Under the pieces are notes generated by a model that searched no databases, was not told where the DNA came from, and saw only the letters and a program-made list of their open reading frames with translations. A DNA stretch of 64,000 bases from Rhodanobacter sp. OK091 (GTDB lineage Bacteria; Pseudomonadota; Gammaproteobacteria; Xanthomonadales; Rhodanobacteraceae), in NCBI RefSeq assembly GCF_900142825.1, contig NZ_FRCH01000001.1:1798001-1862000 (forward strand). The letters run 5' to 3'. This document shows, piece by piece, positions 8,150 to 16,928 of the stretch; positions within the stretch are counted from its first letter, which is position 1; every line of letters starts with the position of its first letter. The position numbers and the translations under genes were made by a program.

Positions 8150-9469
8150 ATGGTAAAAATTACCGCGCTGGAAACGCACGATGTCCGCTTTCCGACCTCG
8201 CTTGCGCTGGACGGATCGGATGCGATGAATCCGGATCCGGACTATTCGGCCGCCTACGTGGTGCTGCGCACCGACAGCCCGGATGGTCTGTGCGGTCATG
8301 GCCTGGTGTTCACCATCGGCCGCGGCAACGACGTCCAGACGGCCGCCTTGGCCGCGCTGGCACCGATGGTGGTCGGGCAATCCGTCGAGGCGACGATCGC
8401 CGATCTGGGCAGCTTCGCCCGTCGGCTCACCGGCGACTCGCAGCTGCGCTGGCTGGGCCCGGAAAAAGGCGTGATGCATATGGCCATCGGCGCGGTCATC
8501 AATGCCGCCTGGGACATGGCGGCGCGCCATGCAGGCAAGCCGCTGTGGCGATTCATCGCCGACATGACGCCGGAGCAAATCGTTTCCCAGATCGACTTCC
8601 GCTATCTCACCGACGCGCTCACCCCGGACCAGGCGCTGGAGATCCTGCGCGCCGCCGAGCCGGGCAAGTCCGAGCGCATCGAACGCCTGCTCGCCGAAGG
8701 CTATCCGGCCTATACGACATCGCCCGGATGGCTGGGCTATTCGGACGACAAGCTGCAACGGCTCGCCCGCGAAGCGGTCGAGGAGGGTTTTCGCACGATC
8801 AAGCTCAAGGTCGGCCTCAGCCTCGATGACGACATCCGGCGTTGCCGCCTGGTTCGTGCCACGGTCGGTCCGGATATCGCCGTCGCGATCGATGCTAACC
8901 AGCGCTGGGACGTGCAGCAGGCGATCGAATGGCTACGGCCGTTGAAAGAGTTCGGCCTCGCCTGGATCGAGGAACCGACCAGCCCCGACGACGTGCTGGG
9001 CCACGCGGCGATCCGCCGCGGCGTGGCGCCGACTCCGGTCTCGACCGGCGAGCACACGCACAATCGGGTGATGTTCAAGCAGCTGTTCCAGGCGCAGGCG
9101 GTGGATCTGGTGCAGATCGACGCCGCAAGAGTGGGCGGCGTCAACGAGAATCTGGCGATTCTGCTGCTTGCCGCGAAGTATGGTGTCAGAGTTTTTCCTC
9201 ACGCCGGCGGAGTCGGCCTGTGCGAATTGGTGCAGCATCTGGCGATGGCGGACTTCATCGCCATCACCGGCAAGAAGGAGGACCGCGCCATCGAATTCGT
9301 CGATCACCTGCACGAGCATTTCATCGATCCGGTGACGATCCGCGCGGGCCGCTACCTGGCGCCGACCCTTCCGGGCTTCTCGGCGGAAATGCATGCGCGA
9401 TCGATCGCCGAACACACCTTCCCCGGCGGTATCGTATGGCGAGATCTTCCCGCCGCCGAAAGCGCCTGA
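8150..9469 (+). CDS. fucD: L-fuconate dehydratase (enolase superfamily)
   Basis: It dehydrates L-fuconate to 2-keto-3-deoxy-L-fuconate. The 439-aa protein aligns residue for residue with what is known of the Xanthomonas campestris enzyme: the KLK base at K220, metal ligands D248 (AIDANQRW), E274 ([10 protein letters not shown]) and E301 (STGEHTHNR), and the acid/base histidine H351 ([11 protein letters not shown]). The ATG at 8150 follows TGGAGG at suitable spacing. It sits 58 nt after the hydrolase gene, the largest gap in the operon apart from the one holding the 22-codon ORF. The residue match makes this the firmest assignment in the pathway. Confidence 0.95.
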   Translation: MVKITALETHDVRFPTSLALDGSDAMNPDPDYSAAYVVLRTDSPDGLCGHGLVFTIGRGNDVQTAALAALAPMVVGQSVEATIADLGSFARRLTGDSQLRWLGPEKGVMHMAIGAVINAAWDMAARHAGKPLWRFIADMTPEQIVSQIDFRYLTDALTPDQALEILRAAEPGKSERIERLLAEGYPAYTTSPGWLGYSDDKLQRLAREAVEEGFRTIKLKVGLSLDDDIRRCRLVRATVGPDIAVAIDANQRWDVQQAIEWLRPLKEFGLAWIEEPTSPDDVLGHAAIRRGVAPTPVSTGEHTHNRVMFKQLFQAQAVDLVQIDAARVGGVNENLAILLLAAKYGVRVFPHAGGVGLCELVQHLAMADFIAITGKKEDRAIEFVDHLHEHFIDPVTIRAGRYLAPTLPGFSAEMHARSIAEHTFPGGIVWRDLPAAESA

Positions 9470-9473
9470 CGAC

Positions 9474-10619
9474 ATGAGCGAACCCGTCACCAACATCATG
9501 GACCTGCGCGCGCTGGCGCGACGTCGCGTGCCGCGGGCGTTCTTCGAATATGCCGACCGCGGTTCGTACGACGAGTCCACGCTGCACGAGAACCGGGCCG
9601 CGCTGGCGCGGCTCCGATTGCGCCAGCGCGTGATGATCGATGTCGACAACCGTTCGCTGGCGACCGAGATCGTGGGCCAGCCGGTCAGCATGCCGCTGGC
9701 GATCGCACCTACCGGGCTGACCGGGCTGCAGCACGGCAGCGGCGAAATCCACGGCGCGCGCGCCGCCGCGCGTGCCGGCATTCCGTTCTGCCTGAGCACC
9801 ATGTCGATCTGCTCGATCGAGCAGGTGCGCGCCGCCACCGACACGCCGTTCTGGTTCCAGGTCTACGTGATGCGCGACCGCGGCTTTACGCGTGAGTTGA
9901 TCAGTCGTGCGCGCGAGGCGGGCTGCTCGGCGCTGATGCTCACCGCCGACCTGACCGTGCAGGGACAGCGTCATCGCGAGATCAAGAACGGCCTGGCGGT
10001 GCCGCCCAAGGTCACCTTGCGCAATCTCTTCGACATCGCCAGCAAGCCGCGCTGGGCATGGAACGTACTGCGCGCACCGAGCCGCTCGTTCGGCAATCTG
10101 GAGGGCCGCATCGGCGGCGCCGACAGCCTGACCACGCTGGCGCAGTGGATCGCCAACCAGTTCGATCCCACGCTGAGCTGGCAGGATCTGGCATGGATCC
10201 GCGAGCTGTGGCCCGGCAAGCTGATCGTCAAAGGCATCATGGATGCCGAGGACGCGCGTCTGGCCGCCGAGCACGGCGTGGATGCCATCGTGGTTTCCAA
10301 CCACGGCGGCCGCCAGCTCGACGGCGCGCCCGCCACGATCGACGTATTGCCGCAGATCGTCGACGCGGTCGGCGGCCGGATCGAAGTGCTGTTCGACAGC
10401 GGCATCACCAGCGGGCAGGACTTGCTCAAGGCGCTTGCCCTAGGCGCGCGCGCCGGCCTGATCGGCAAGGCGTTCCTGTATGGGCTGGGCGCCAACGGCG
10501 AGGCCGGCGTGACCCAGGCGATCGAGATCATCCGCCGCGAATTGAGCGTGACGATGGCCCTGACGGGGCAGCGCGATGCGCGATGCATCTCGCCGGATGT
10601 CCTGCTGCGGACGAGCTGA
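9474..10619 (+). CDS. lldD: FMN-dependent L-lactate dehydrogenase
   Basis: This alpha-hydroxy-acid oxidising flavoenzyme turns L-lactate into pyruvate, passing electrons to the respiratory chain. The 381-aa protein begins its barrel after a short N-terminal helix (LRALARRRVPRAFFEYADRG). It shows the IAPTGLTGL flavin contact, the FQVYVMRDRG strand, KGIMDAEDA, and the active-site VVSNHGGRQLDGA motif with the catalytic histidine. It starts 4 nt after fucD with little ribosome site of its own, so coupling is likely. In the fucose context it would consume the L-lactate released by the hydrolase, so that both C3 halves end as pyruvate. Confidence 0.9.
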   Translation: MSEPVTNIMDLRALARRRVPRAFFEYADRGSYDESTLHENRAALARLRLRQRVMIDVDNRSLATEIVGQPVSMPLAIAPTGLTGLQHGSGEIHGARAAARAGIPFCLSTMSICSIEQVRAATDTPFWFQVYVMRDRGFTRELISRAREAGCSALMLTADLTVQGQRHREIKNGLAVPPKVTLRNLFDIASKPRWAWNVLRAPSRSFGNLEGRIGGADSLTTLAQWIANQFDPTLSWQDLAWIRELWPGKLIVKGIMDAEDARLAAEHGVDAIVVSNHGGRQLDGAPATIDVLPQIVDAVGGRIEVLFDSGITSGQDLLKALALGARAGLIGKAFLYGLGANGEAGVTQAIEIIRRELSVTMALTGQRDARCISPDVLLRTS

Positions 10620-10626
10620 GCCGCGA

Positions 10627-10986
10627 TCAATCCGCCGGGGGACCGCACTCGGCCAGGTTGAAGATGCGCGTCATCGGCACCCACTTCTGTCCTGGCACAG
10701 CCCACGGCAGCGGCTGCTGGAAGGTGTTCATCAGCGCTTCCCAGGCCTGTATGCGTTCGTTGGCGGCATCGGCCGCCGCCTTGCTTGCCGCGTCGTAGCC
10801 CGCACCGGTTTCCATCGCCATGACCAGGCGGTTGCCCGTGCGGAAGATCTCCATCGACTCGATGCCGGCCGCACGTATCGAGGCGACGACTTCGGGCCAG
10901 ATGGATTCCGAGCGATGCCAGCGCTCGTATTCGGCGATGGCTTGCGGGTCATCGTGCAGGTCGAGGGCGAAATAGAGCCGGGCCAT
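10627..10986 (-). CDS. Mutarotase of the RhaM family, probably for L-fucose
   Basis: The 119-aa protein belongs to the small L-rhamnose mutarotase family (DUF718). Its signature is the YERWHRSESIWPEV segment, with the conserved active-site His and Trp-Pro. Such enzymes interconvert alpha and beta anomers of 6-deoxyhexoses. It starts one base after the fucP stop codon, so the two are cotranslated. That argues for L-fucose rather than L-rhamnose as substrate, since fucose dehydrogenase prefers one anomer. It converges on lldD with only 7 nt between the stop codons. The longer frame to 11094 runs into fucP and is not used. Confidence 0.82.
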   Translation of the reverse strand: MARLYFALDLHDDPQAIAEYERWHRSESIWPEVVASIRAAGIESMEIFRTGNRLVMAMETGAGYDAASKAAADAANERIQAWEALMNTFQQPLPWAVPGQKWVPMTRIFNLAECGPPAD

Positions 10987-10987
10987 T

Positions 10988-12292
10988 TCAGCGCCCCATC
11001 GGCCGCGGGCCAGCCCAATGACGGCTGGCGAACAGCAAGACCATGGCAAAGCAGCCGGCCGGCACCAGCATGGCGTGCGCGATGCCGGCGACATCCGAGG
11101 TCGCTCCCATCGCCGCGGTCAGCACGGCGCCGCCGATGATGGCCATCACCAGCACCGCAGAACCGAACTTGCGTTCGGCATCGTCGCGGCCTTCGACGCC
11201 GAGCGCGAAGATGGTGGGATACATCACCGACATGAAGAAGCTGCACGCCACCAGCGCATAGACGCCGGCCGGGCCGGGCACGAATACCGCCACCATCGCC
11301 AGAACGATGTTGATCGTCGCGAAGGTCGCGAGCAGGCGCGCCGGCTGCAGGTATTTCATCAGCGCCGCACCGGCGAACCGGCCGACCATGAAACACACCA
11401 GCGACGCGGTGAGGAAATTGGCCGCGCTCCTCGCCGGCGTGCCCGGCACGGTGGCCTGCACGTAGCGGATCAGGTAGCTCCAGACACCCACCTGCGCGCC
11501 GACATAAAAGAACTGCGCCGCTACCGCGGCCATGAAGCGGCCGCTGCGCAGCAGCCGGCCCAGCGTGCCGTGGCGGGTCGCCGCGTGCTCCTCCGGCGCG
11601 ACGCCCGTATCGGGGAAACGGGTCAGCAGGATGATCACCGCCCAGCCGATCACCACCAGGCCGATCACCAGGTAAGGCCACTGCACGGCGGCGGCCTCCT
11701 GCACCAGATAGGCATGCCGTTCCGCAAGACTCATCGCCGCCTGCTGTTCCGGCGTGTGTTCGATTCCGGAAAAGATGAAGAGCTGGCCGATCAGCACGCC
11801 GGAGATCGAACCCAGCGGATTGAAGGCCTGCGCCAGGTTGAGCCGGGCCGCGGCCGTTTCCGGGGGGCCGAGCAAGGTCACCAGCGGATTGGCCGAGGTC
11901 TCCAGGAAGGCCAGGCCGCTGGCGATCACGAACAGCGCGAACAGAAAGATGCCGTACGTCGCCGAGGCCGCCGCCGGCCAGAACAGCAAGGCGCCGATGC
12001 CATACAGCATCAGGCCGAAGACGATGGCGCCCTTGTAGCCGAACCGCCGCATGAAGATGCCGGCCGGAATCGCCACCAGAAAATAGCCGAGATAGAACGC
12101 GCTCTGGACCAGACCGGCCTGCAGATCGGAAAGCGTGAATGCCTTCTTGAACTGGGCGATGAGCACGTCGTTGAGGTTGTTCGCCACGCCCCACAGAAAG
12201 AACAGGCTGACGACCAGGATCAACGGCAGCAGCCGTGCGGATGCCGCGGCCGAGGGCCTCGCATCGAAAGTGGCGGTGGTCGCCTGCGACAT
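10988..12292 (-). CDS. fucP: L-fucose:proton symporter
   Basis: This inner-membrane major-facilitator transporter is predicted to import L-fucose. It has 434 aa and about 12 hydrophobic segments. The FucP-subfamily features are visible: FFLWGVANNLNDVLIAQFKKAF in the first helix region, then LGYFLVAIPAG, and SGLAFLETSANPLVTLLG. I start at 12292 (MSQATT), where GGAGC gives a ribosome site; an upstream extension is arginine-rich and unlikely. It is followed one base later by the mutarotase and is divergent from the IclR regulator. Other FucP-family members import glucose, galactose or GlcNAc (compare nagP at 54.3 kb), so fucose is inferred from the locus. Confidence 0.88.
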   Translation of the reverse strand: MSQATTATFDARPSAAASARLLPLILVVSLFFLWGVANNLNDVLIAQFKKAFTLSDLQAGLVQSAFYLGYFLVAIPAGIFMRRFGYKGAIVFGLMLYGIGALLFWPAAASATYGIFLFALFVIASGLAFLETSANPLVTLLGPPETAAARLNLAQAFNPLGSISGVLIGQLFIFSGIEHTPEQQAAMSLAERHAYLVQEAAAVQWPYLVIGLVVIGWAVIILLTRFPDTGVAPEEHAATRHGTLGRLLRSGRFMAAVAAQFFYVGAQVGVWSYLIRYVQATVPGTPARSAANFLTASLVCFMVGRFAGAALMKYLQPARLLATFATINIVLAMVAVFVPGPAGVYALVACSFFMSVMYPTIFALGVEGRDDAERKFGSAVLVMAIIGGAVLTAAMGATSDVAGIAHAMLVPAGCFAMVLLFASRHWAGPRPMGR

Positions 12293-12386
12293 GTCTTGCT
12301 CCGGATTCGGCGTTGGCGCTGCGGCCGGCGATCGGCGACGGCGCTGATGTATTCGTGCAAATATGAACTTATTATTCATTAGCATA

Positions 12387-12405
12387 ACAAGGTGCAGCGC
12401 AACAT
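12387..12405. promoter_or_regulatory. Candidate fucose-regulon operator, copy 2
   Basis: ACAAGGTGCAGCGCAACAT is the partner of the element at 4340-4358 (16 of 19 identical, same strand). It lies in the 212-bp gap between fucP and the IclR gene, about 95 nt from fucP and 100 nt from the regulator. Beside it, 12363-12379 forms ATGAA-N7-TTCAT in AT-rich DNA. Autoregulation by the IclR protein would fit. Confidence 0.5.
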
Positions 12406-12504
12406 CCTGTTCCGGCCGGCCGGACACTGCGTACACTCCGCAAGCCGTGGCACACGCTGCCGTCGTTGCGGCAAACTCGATCCCGTCCCATCGCGGCGAA
12501 CCTC

Positions 12505-13287
12505 ATGCCCAAAGCCACTCCCAAGTATCGCGCCCCCGCCCTCGACAAGGGGCTGGACATCATCGAGCTGCTGGCCGCCGCGTCGGCACCGATCAGCATC
12601 AGCGAGATTTCAGAAGGTGTCGGCCGCTCGCGCGGCGAGATCTTTCGCATGCTGCAAGTCCTGGAGGAGCGCGATTACATCAGCCGCGGCGAAGGCGACA
12701 GCGGCTATTCGATCACGCCCCGCCTGTTCCGGCTGGGCATGGAACAGCCGCCGGTGAAGAGCGCGGTGGAGACGGCCTTGCCGATCATGCACCGGCTGGC
12801 CGACCAGGTGGATCAGGCATGCCACCTGGTGGTGCCGTCGCGCGAACAGATCGTGGTCATCGCCCGGGTCGACCCACCCGGCGACGTCGGCCTGGTGGTG
12901 CGCGTCGGCCATCGCCGGCCGCTCTCGCAATCGGCATCGGGCCATGTGCTGCTCGCCTGGCAAAGCGATGAAATCCGCGAGCGCTGGCTGGACACCATGG
13001 CCGAATACGAGCCCAAGCTGGACCGCCGCAAGTTGTTGAAAGAGGTCCAGCTGATCCGCAGCCGCGGCTACGCCAGCAACGTCAGCAGCGAGGTCGATGG
13101 CGTTACCGATCTCTCCGCGCCGATCCTGGAACATGACCATGCCGTATGCGCATTGACGGTGCCCTTCATCGAGCGCCGCTCGGCATCGACCGGCATCGAG
13201 GCAGCACGGGAGTATCTGCAGCAGGCAGCTGCCGATATTTCGGACGCGCTGCAATACGGCAGTCCTGCGCGCTCCGGCTCCGCGTAG
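12505..13287 (+). CDS. IclR-family transcriptional regulator, probable fucose regulator
   Basis: This 260-aa DNA-binding protein has an N-terminal winged helix-turn-helix: ALDKGLDIIELLAAAS, then ISEISEGVGRSRGEIFRMLQVLEERDYI, roughly residues 12-62. A C-terminal IclR effector domain follows, including the LPIMHRLADQVDQACHLVV segment and the SQSASGHVLLAW loop. I start at the ATG at 12505, since the upstream in-frame extension begins with TTG and has no motif. It is divergent from fucP and probably controls fucP and the fucose operon through the shared 19-bp element. The downstream palindrome at 13380 may belong to a different regulator. The effector is unknown. Confidence 0.87.
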   Translation: MPKATPKYRAPALDKGLDIIELLAAASAPISISEISEGVGRSRGEIFRMLQVLEERDYISRGEGDSGYSITPRLFRLGMEQPPVKSAVETALPIMHRLADQVDQACHLVVPSREQIVVIARVDPPGDVGLVVRVGHRRPLSQSASGHVLLAWQSDEIRERWLDTMAEYEPKLDRRKLLKEVQLIRSRGYASNVSSEVDGVTDLSAPILEHDHAVCALTVPFIERRSASTGIEAAREYLQQAAADISDALQYGSPARSGSA

Positions 13288-13379
13288 CGCACGGTTTTTC
13301 ACAGCCGTCTGGTCGGTCGCGTTGGTTCCCGGATATCGCTTCGCGATTCGGGGATGACGAACAAGATCGGGGCGCCCTT

Positions 13380-13396
13380 AGATAGAAAATCTATCT
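13380..13396. promoter_or_regulatory. Perfect palindromic operator candidate upstream of the CitE-like gene
   Basis: AGATAGA-AAA-TCTATCT is a perfect 7-bp inverted repeat with a 3-bp centre in an AT-rich island, 87 nt before the start at 13484. It is a good operator for a dimeric regulator of the lyase-symporter pair. The bound protein is unknown; GntR, IclR or LysR types are possible. Confidence 0.5.
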
Positions 13397-13483
13397 TTTG
13401 AACATGCCGGGCCTGCTCGATTCACGGGATGCCTTGCCGCACACTGCCGCTCATGATGAGTATGGCGATCGGCGGGCAGCCCC

Positions 13484-14344
13484 ATGCGTAGCAAGTTGTT
13501 CGTGCCTGGTGCGCGGCCGGAGCTGTTCGCCAAGGCGCTGGCCGGCGACGCCGATGCGCTGTCGTTCGACCTGGAGGACGCCGTAGCCGAGGAGCGCAAG
13601 GGCGAGGCGCGCCAGGCCGTGGCGGACTTTGTCGCCAGTGCGGCCGTGGCGCAAGCGGCCAAGGTCATCATCGTGCGCACCAACGCACCGGATTCGCCGC
13701 ATTTCGCGCAAGACCTCACCGCGGTCGTCCACCCAGGCGTGACCTTGCTCAACCTGCCCAAAGTCGGATCGCCGGAGGCCTTGCTGGCCGCCGTCGCGAT
13801 GATCGAGGACGCCGAACGCGCGAACGGCGTGGATCGCCCGATCAGTCTGCTGGTAAACATCGAGACGCCTTCGGCGCTGGCTGCGGCGGCGCGCATCGCC
13901 GGTGCGCATCCGCGCGTCGCGGGACTGCAGCTCGGCCTGGGCGACCTGTTCGAACCGCACGGCATCGACCGCACCGATCCGCGCAACGTGCACGCGGCGA
14001 TGTTCGCCCTGCGCATGGCCGCGGCCCAGGCCGGCGTGTTCGCGATGGACGGTGCCTTTGCCGGACTCGGTGATGACGCCGGTTACACCGAGGAGGCACG
14101 CATGGCACGACGACTGGGTTTCGTAGGCAAGTCCTGCGTACACCCGCGGCAAGTCCCTTTGGCAAACGCGGCCTTCGCTCCCTCGGAAGCCGAACTCGCG
14201 GCGGCGCGGCGTATCGTCGAAGCGGCACACGCAGCCCGCACACAATCGCGCGGCGCCTTCGTGGTCGACGGCAGGATGGTCGACCTGCCGTTCCTGAAGC
14301 GCGCCGAGGCGTTGCTCGCCGCCGCCGCACGTCGTCCCGGCTGA
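13484..14344 (+). CDS. HpcH/HpaI aldolase / citrate-lyase-beta-like CoA ester lyase
   Basis: The 286-aa TIM-barrel protein belongs to the CitE-like group, which cleaves or hydrolyses malyl-CoA, citramalyl-CoA and similar esters. Visible family features are RSKLFVPGARPELFAKAL at the start, SFDLEDAVAEERK (acidic site), LVNIETPSAL (metal-binding Glu) and LQLGLGDLFEPHG (metal-binding Asp). The exact substrate is not deducible. It overlaps the next gene as TGATG, so the two are coupled. A family III CoA-transferase lies further along the same strand (26.9 kb), which could supply the CoA ester. A palindrome sits in its promoter region. A plain aldolase on a keto-deoxy sugar acid is the alternative. 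Confidence 0.8.
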   Translation: MRSKLFVPGARPELFAKALAGDADALSFDLEDAVAEERKGEARQAVADFVASAAVAQAAKVIIVRTNAPDSPHFAQDLTAVVHPGVTLLNLPKVGSPEALLAAVAMIEDAERANGVDRPISLLVNIETPSALAAAARIAGAHPRVAGLQLGLGDLFEPHGIDRTDPRNVHAAMFALRMAAAQAGVFAMDGAFAGLGDDAGYTEEARMARRLGFVGKSCVHPRQVPLANAAFAPSEAELAAARRIVEAAHAARTQSRGAFVVDGRMVDLPFLKRAEALLAAAARRPG

Positions 14345-16764
14345 TGCGCATGCGCCCATGCTTGCGTACGCTGCTTTGCATGATGCTGCTCACCGTCGTG
14401 GCACCGCTGCACGCCCGCAGCAGCCTCGCTCCGGTGCGCAGTGGCGAGCTGCCTTCGCTGGAAACCACTTCGCCGCCCAGCGCCATTGCCGTCGTCGATG
14501 GGCAGCCGCTGGCGATCTCGGAGACCACGGCGTGGCGCCTCGATGACGCAGGCCATCGCTGGGTTCGCCTGGCGTGGCCCGCGACGCAGTCCGGCGCGGC
14601 GGGGATCATCGAAGGCGGGACGCAAACCTGGCTGCTGACCACCGCGCCGGACACCCGGGCCGTGACGGGTGTGGCACGGCTCCGGATACGGCACGACGAA
14701 CTTCAGCAGCAGCCGCTGGCAGCGCTGCCCGCTCCGTTGCACGACGCGCGTGGCGCATGGTCCGGCGACATCTTGTCGGTGGCGGGTATCGACGCGGCGG
14801 GAACAGCGCATCTCTGGCAGATCCGGCCATACGCGGAGCATCCGCAGTGGAGCGCGCTCGCCGGATGGCCGGGCGCCGCACCGCCGACATCGCTGGTCGC
14901 CCAGTCCGCAGCGGTATTCATTACCGTGCCCGACGTTTCCGGCGGCACCGAGCGGCTGCTGCGCTGGACCGCCGACGCCGGCTGGACCGAACGCGGCCGC
15001 GTGCCCGGTCGACTGGTGCCTGGCTCCGGACATGCGCTGGGACAGGCGGATGCGCTCTACCTTGTGCGCGAAGGCGCAGGCGACGATGCGCCGGCGCAAC
15101 TGAAGACGTTCCAGACCATCACCAGTGCCTGGGCCACGCTGCCGGGCGCAGCGCCCGCCGATGTGATCGCTACCGGCGCCTGGACCGACGGCATGTTCTG
15201 GGCCCGACGCGATGCTGATGGAAAACGCATCGACTTCGGCTATGCGCGCGTGCAGTCCACCACGCTGCTGCTGAGATGGCTGGACTGGATCGTGATCGTG
15301 GTCTATCTCGCGGGAATGATCGGTATCGGACTGTTCTTCTATCTGCGCGAGAAACGCAATTCCACGTCCAACTTCTTTGTCGGCGGCCGCACCATCCCTT
15401 ACTGGGCCGCGGGTGTGAGCCTGTACGCCGCCAACACCAGCTCGATCAGCTTCATCGCGATCCCGGCCAAGGCGTTCGAAAGCAACTGGCAATACCTCAC
15501 CAACAACCTGATTGCCGTGTTCGGGCTGATGTTCGTCGCGATATGGATCGTGCCGCTGCTGCGCCGGCTGGACCTGATGTCGGTGTTCTCGTACCTGGAG
15601 ACGCGCTTCCACCCCGGCATACGCATGCTGGCCAGTGCGCTGTGCATTCTCACCCAGCTCGGCAGCCGCATGAGCGTCATCCTGTTTCTGCCGGCGCTGG
15701 CGATCGCCACCATCACCGGCATCAGCGTCGCCTGGAGCGTGATCCTGATGGGCGGCTTCACCATCATCTACACCGCGATGGGCGGCATGAAGGCGGTGAT
15801 CTGGACCGACTTCGTGCAGGTGATCGTGAAGATGGGCGGCGCCATCTTCGCCATCGGCTTCATCATCTGGGGCCTGCATGGCGGCGTCGGCGAATTCATG
15901 TCCACCGCGATGGCCGAGAACAAGATGCACCTGTTCGACTTCAGCTTCGATCTCACCAAGGCCACCGTGTGGGGTTTCCTGTTCCTGGTGCTGTTCGACG
16001 TGGTGCTCACGTTTCCCAAGGATCAGGTGCTGATGCAGCGGACCTTGTCGACAAAGTCGGACAAGGAGGCCGGGCGTTCGATCTGGATGTTCGCGGCGAT
16101 CATGATTCCGGGCGGATTCGTGTTCTACATGATCGGCACCGCGATGTTCGTGTTCTACAAGATGCACCCGGAACGGATGAATCCGCTGCTGCCGATCGAT
16201 GCCACGTTTCCGCTGTTCATCGCGGCGGAACTGCCGATGGGCGTGACCGGGCTGATCATCGCGGGCATCTTCGCCGCGGCGATGGCGACCCTGTCCGGCA
16301 TCATGAACAGCGTGGCGACGCTGATCTCGGTGGACTTCTATGATCGCCTGGTGAAAGACCCCACGCAGAAGAAGAGCGTGTTCTTCGCCGAGCTGATGAC
16401 GATCGCGGTGGGTCTGATCGGCATCGGCCTCGCCTTGCTGCTGTCGCGCTTCGACGTGCACTCGCTGTTCGATGTATCGATAGAACTGGCCGGGTTGCTG
16501 GGCGGCGGTTTCGCCGGGGCCTACACGCTGGGCATGTTCACGCGCCGCGCCAACTCGCCGGGCGTCGCCATCGGCATCGGTTCGAGCATCTGCCTGACTT
16601 TGCTGGCATGGTGGTTCAAGCTGGTGCATCCGTATTTCTATCTCGCGATCTCGATCCTGCTGTGCATCGTGATCGGCTACCTGGCGAGCCTGTTCTTCCC
16701 CATGCCCGCACGATCGCTGAAGGGCTTGACCATCTACGCCGATCGCGCCGGCCACGATGAATGA
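14344..16764 (+). CDS. Sodium:solute symporter with N-terminal beta-propeller-like domain
   Basis: This inner-membrane SSS-family transporter carries an extra periplasmic-type domain. The 806-aa protein has a signal-like segment (residues 6-25). Residues 26-306 form a beta-rich region with repeated W and GG units, resembling the Kelch-like propellers of sialate mutarotases. The symporter core begins near residue 308: LDWIVIVVYLAGMIGIGLF, then NFFVGGRTIPYWAAGVSLYAANTSSISF (Na+-site region), with about 13-14 further hydrophobic segments. The start overlaps the lyase stop (TGATG). Symporters with attached propellers occur in glycan-using bacteria and may mutarotate or capture their sugar. Substrate unknown. 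Confidence 0.85.
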   Translation: MRMRPCLRTLLCMMLLTVVAPLHARSSLAPVRSGELPSLETTSPPSAIAVVDGQPLAISETTAWRLDDAGHRWVRLAWPATQSGAAGIIEGGTQTWLLTTAPDTRAVTGVARLRIRHDELQQQPLAALPAPLHDARGAWSGDILSVAGIDAAGTAHLWQIRPYAEHPQWSALAGWPGAAPPTSLVAQSAAVFITVPDVSGGTERLLRWTADAGWTERGRVPGRLVPGSGHALGQADALYLVREGAGDDAPAQLKTFQTITSAWATLPGAAPADVIATGAWTDGMFWARRDADGKRIDFGYARVQSTTLLLRWLDWIVIVVYLAGMIGIGLFFYLREKRNSTSNFFVGGRTIPYWAAGVSLYAANTSSISFIAIPAKAFESNWQYLTNNLIAVFGLMFVAIWIVPLLRRLDLMSVFSYLETRFHPGIRMLASALCILTQLGSRMSVILFLPALAIATITGISVAWSVILMGGFTIIYTAMGGMKAVIWTDFVQVIVKMGGAIFAIGFIIWGLHGGVGEFMSTAMAENKMHLFDFSFDLTKATVWGFLFLVLFDVVLTFPKDQVLMQRTLSTKSDKEAGRSIWMFAAIMIPGGFVFYMIGTAMFVFYKMHPERMNPLLPIDATFPLFIAAELPMGVTGLIIAGIFAAAMATLSGIMNSVATLISVDFYDRLVKDPTQKKSVFFAELMTIAVGLIGIGLALLLSRFDVHSLFDVSIELAGLLGGGFAGAYTLGMFTRRANSPGVAIGIGSSICLTLLAWWFKLVHPYFYLAISILLCIVIGYLASLFFPMPARSLKGLTIYADRAGHDE

Positions 16765-16928
16765 AACGGCATTCGCGCGTGCAGCCATCCGGCGCCATCG
16801 TCAAACCGCCGCGAACGTGATGCCTGCAGGAACGACGTCGGTGAAACAGCCCTCATCGAGGCGCGCGATCACGACCGGAGGTTTTTGGCCCATCATGCAG
16901 CCTGCCGCACCTGCCTAGCGAGTCGCCC

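Noticed and set aside
13327..13354. Imperfect stem TCCCGGATATCG / CGCGATTCGGGGA after the IclR gene
   Set aside because: It resembles a REP half-unit or terminator, but the pairing is broken and no U-run follows. Too weak to call.
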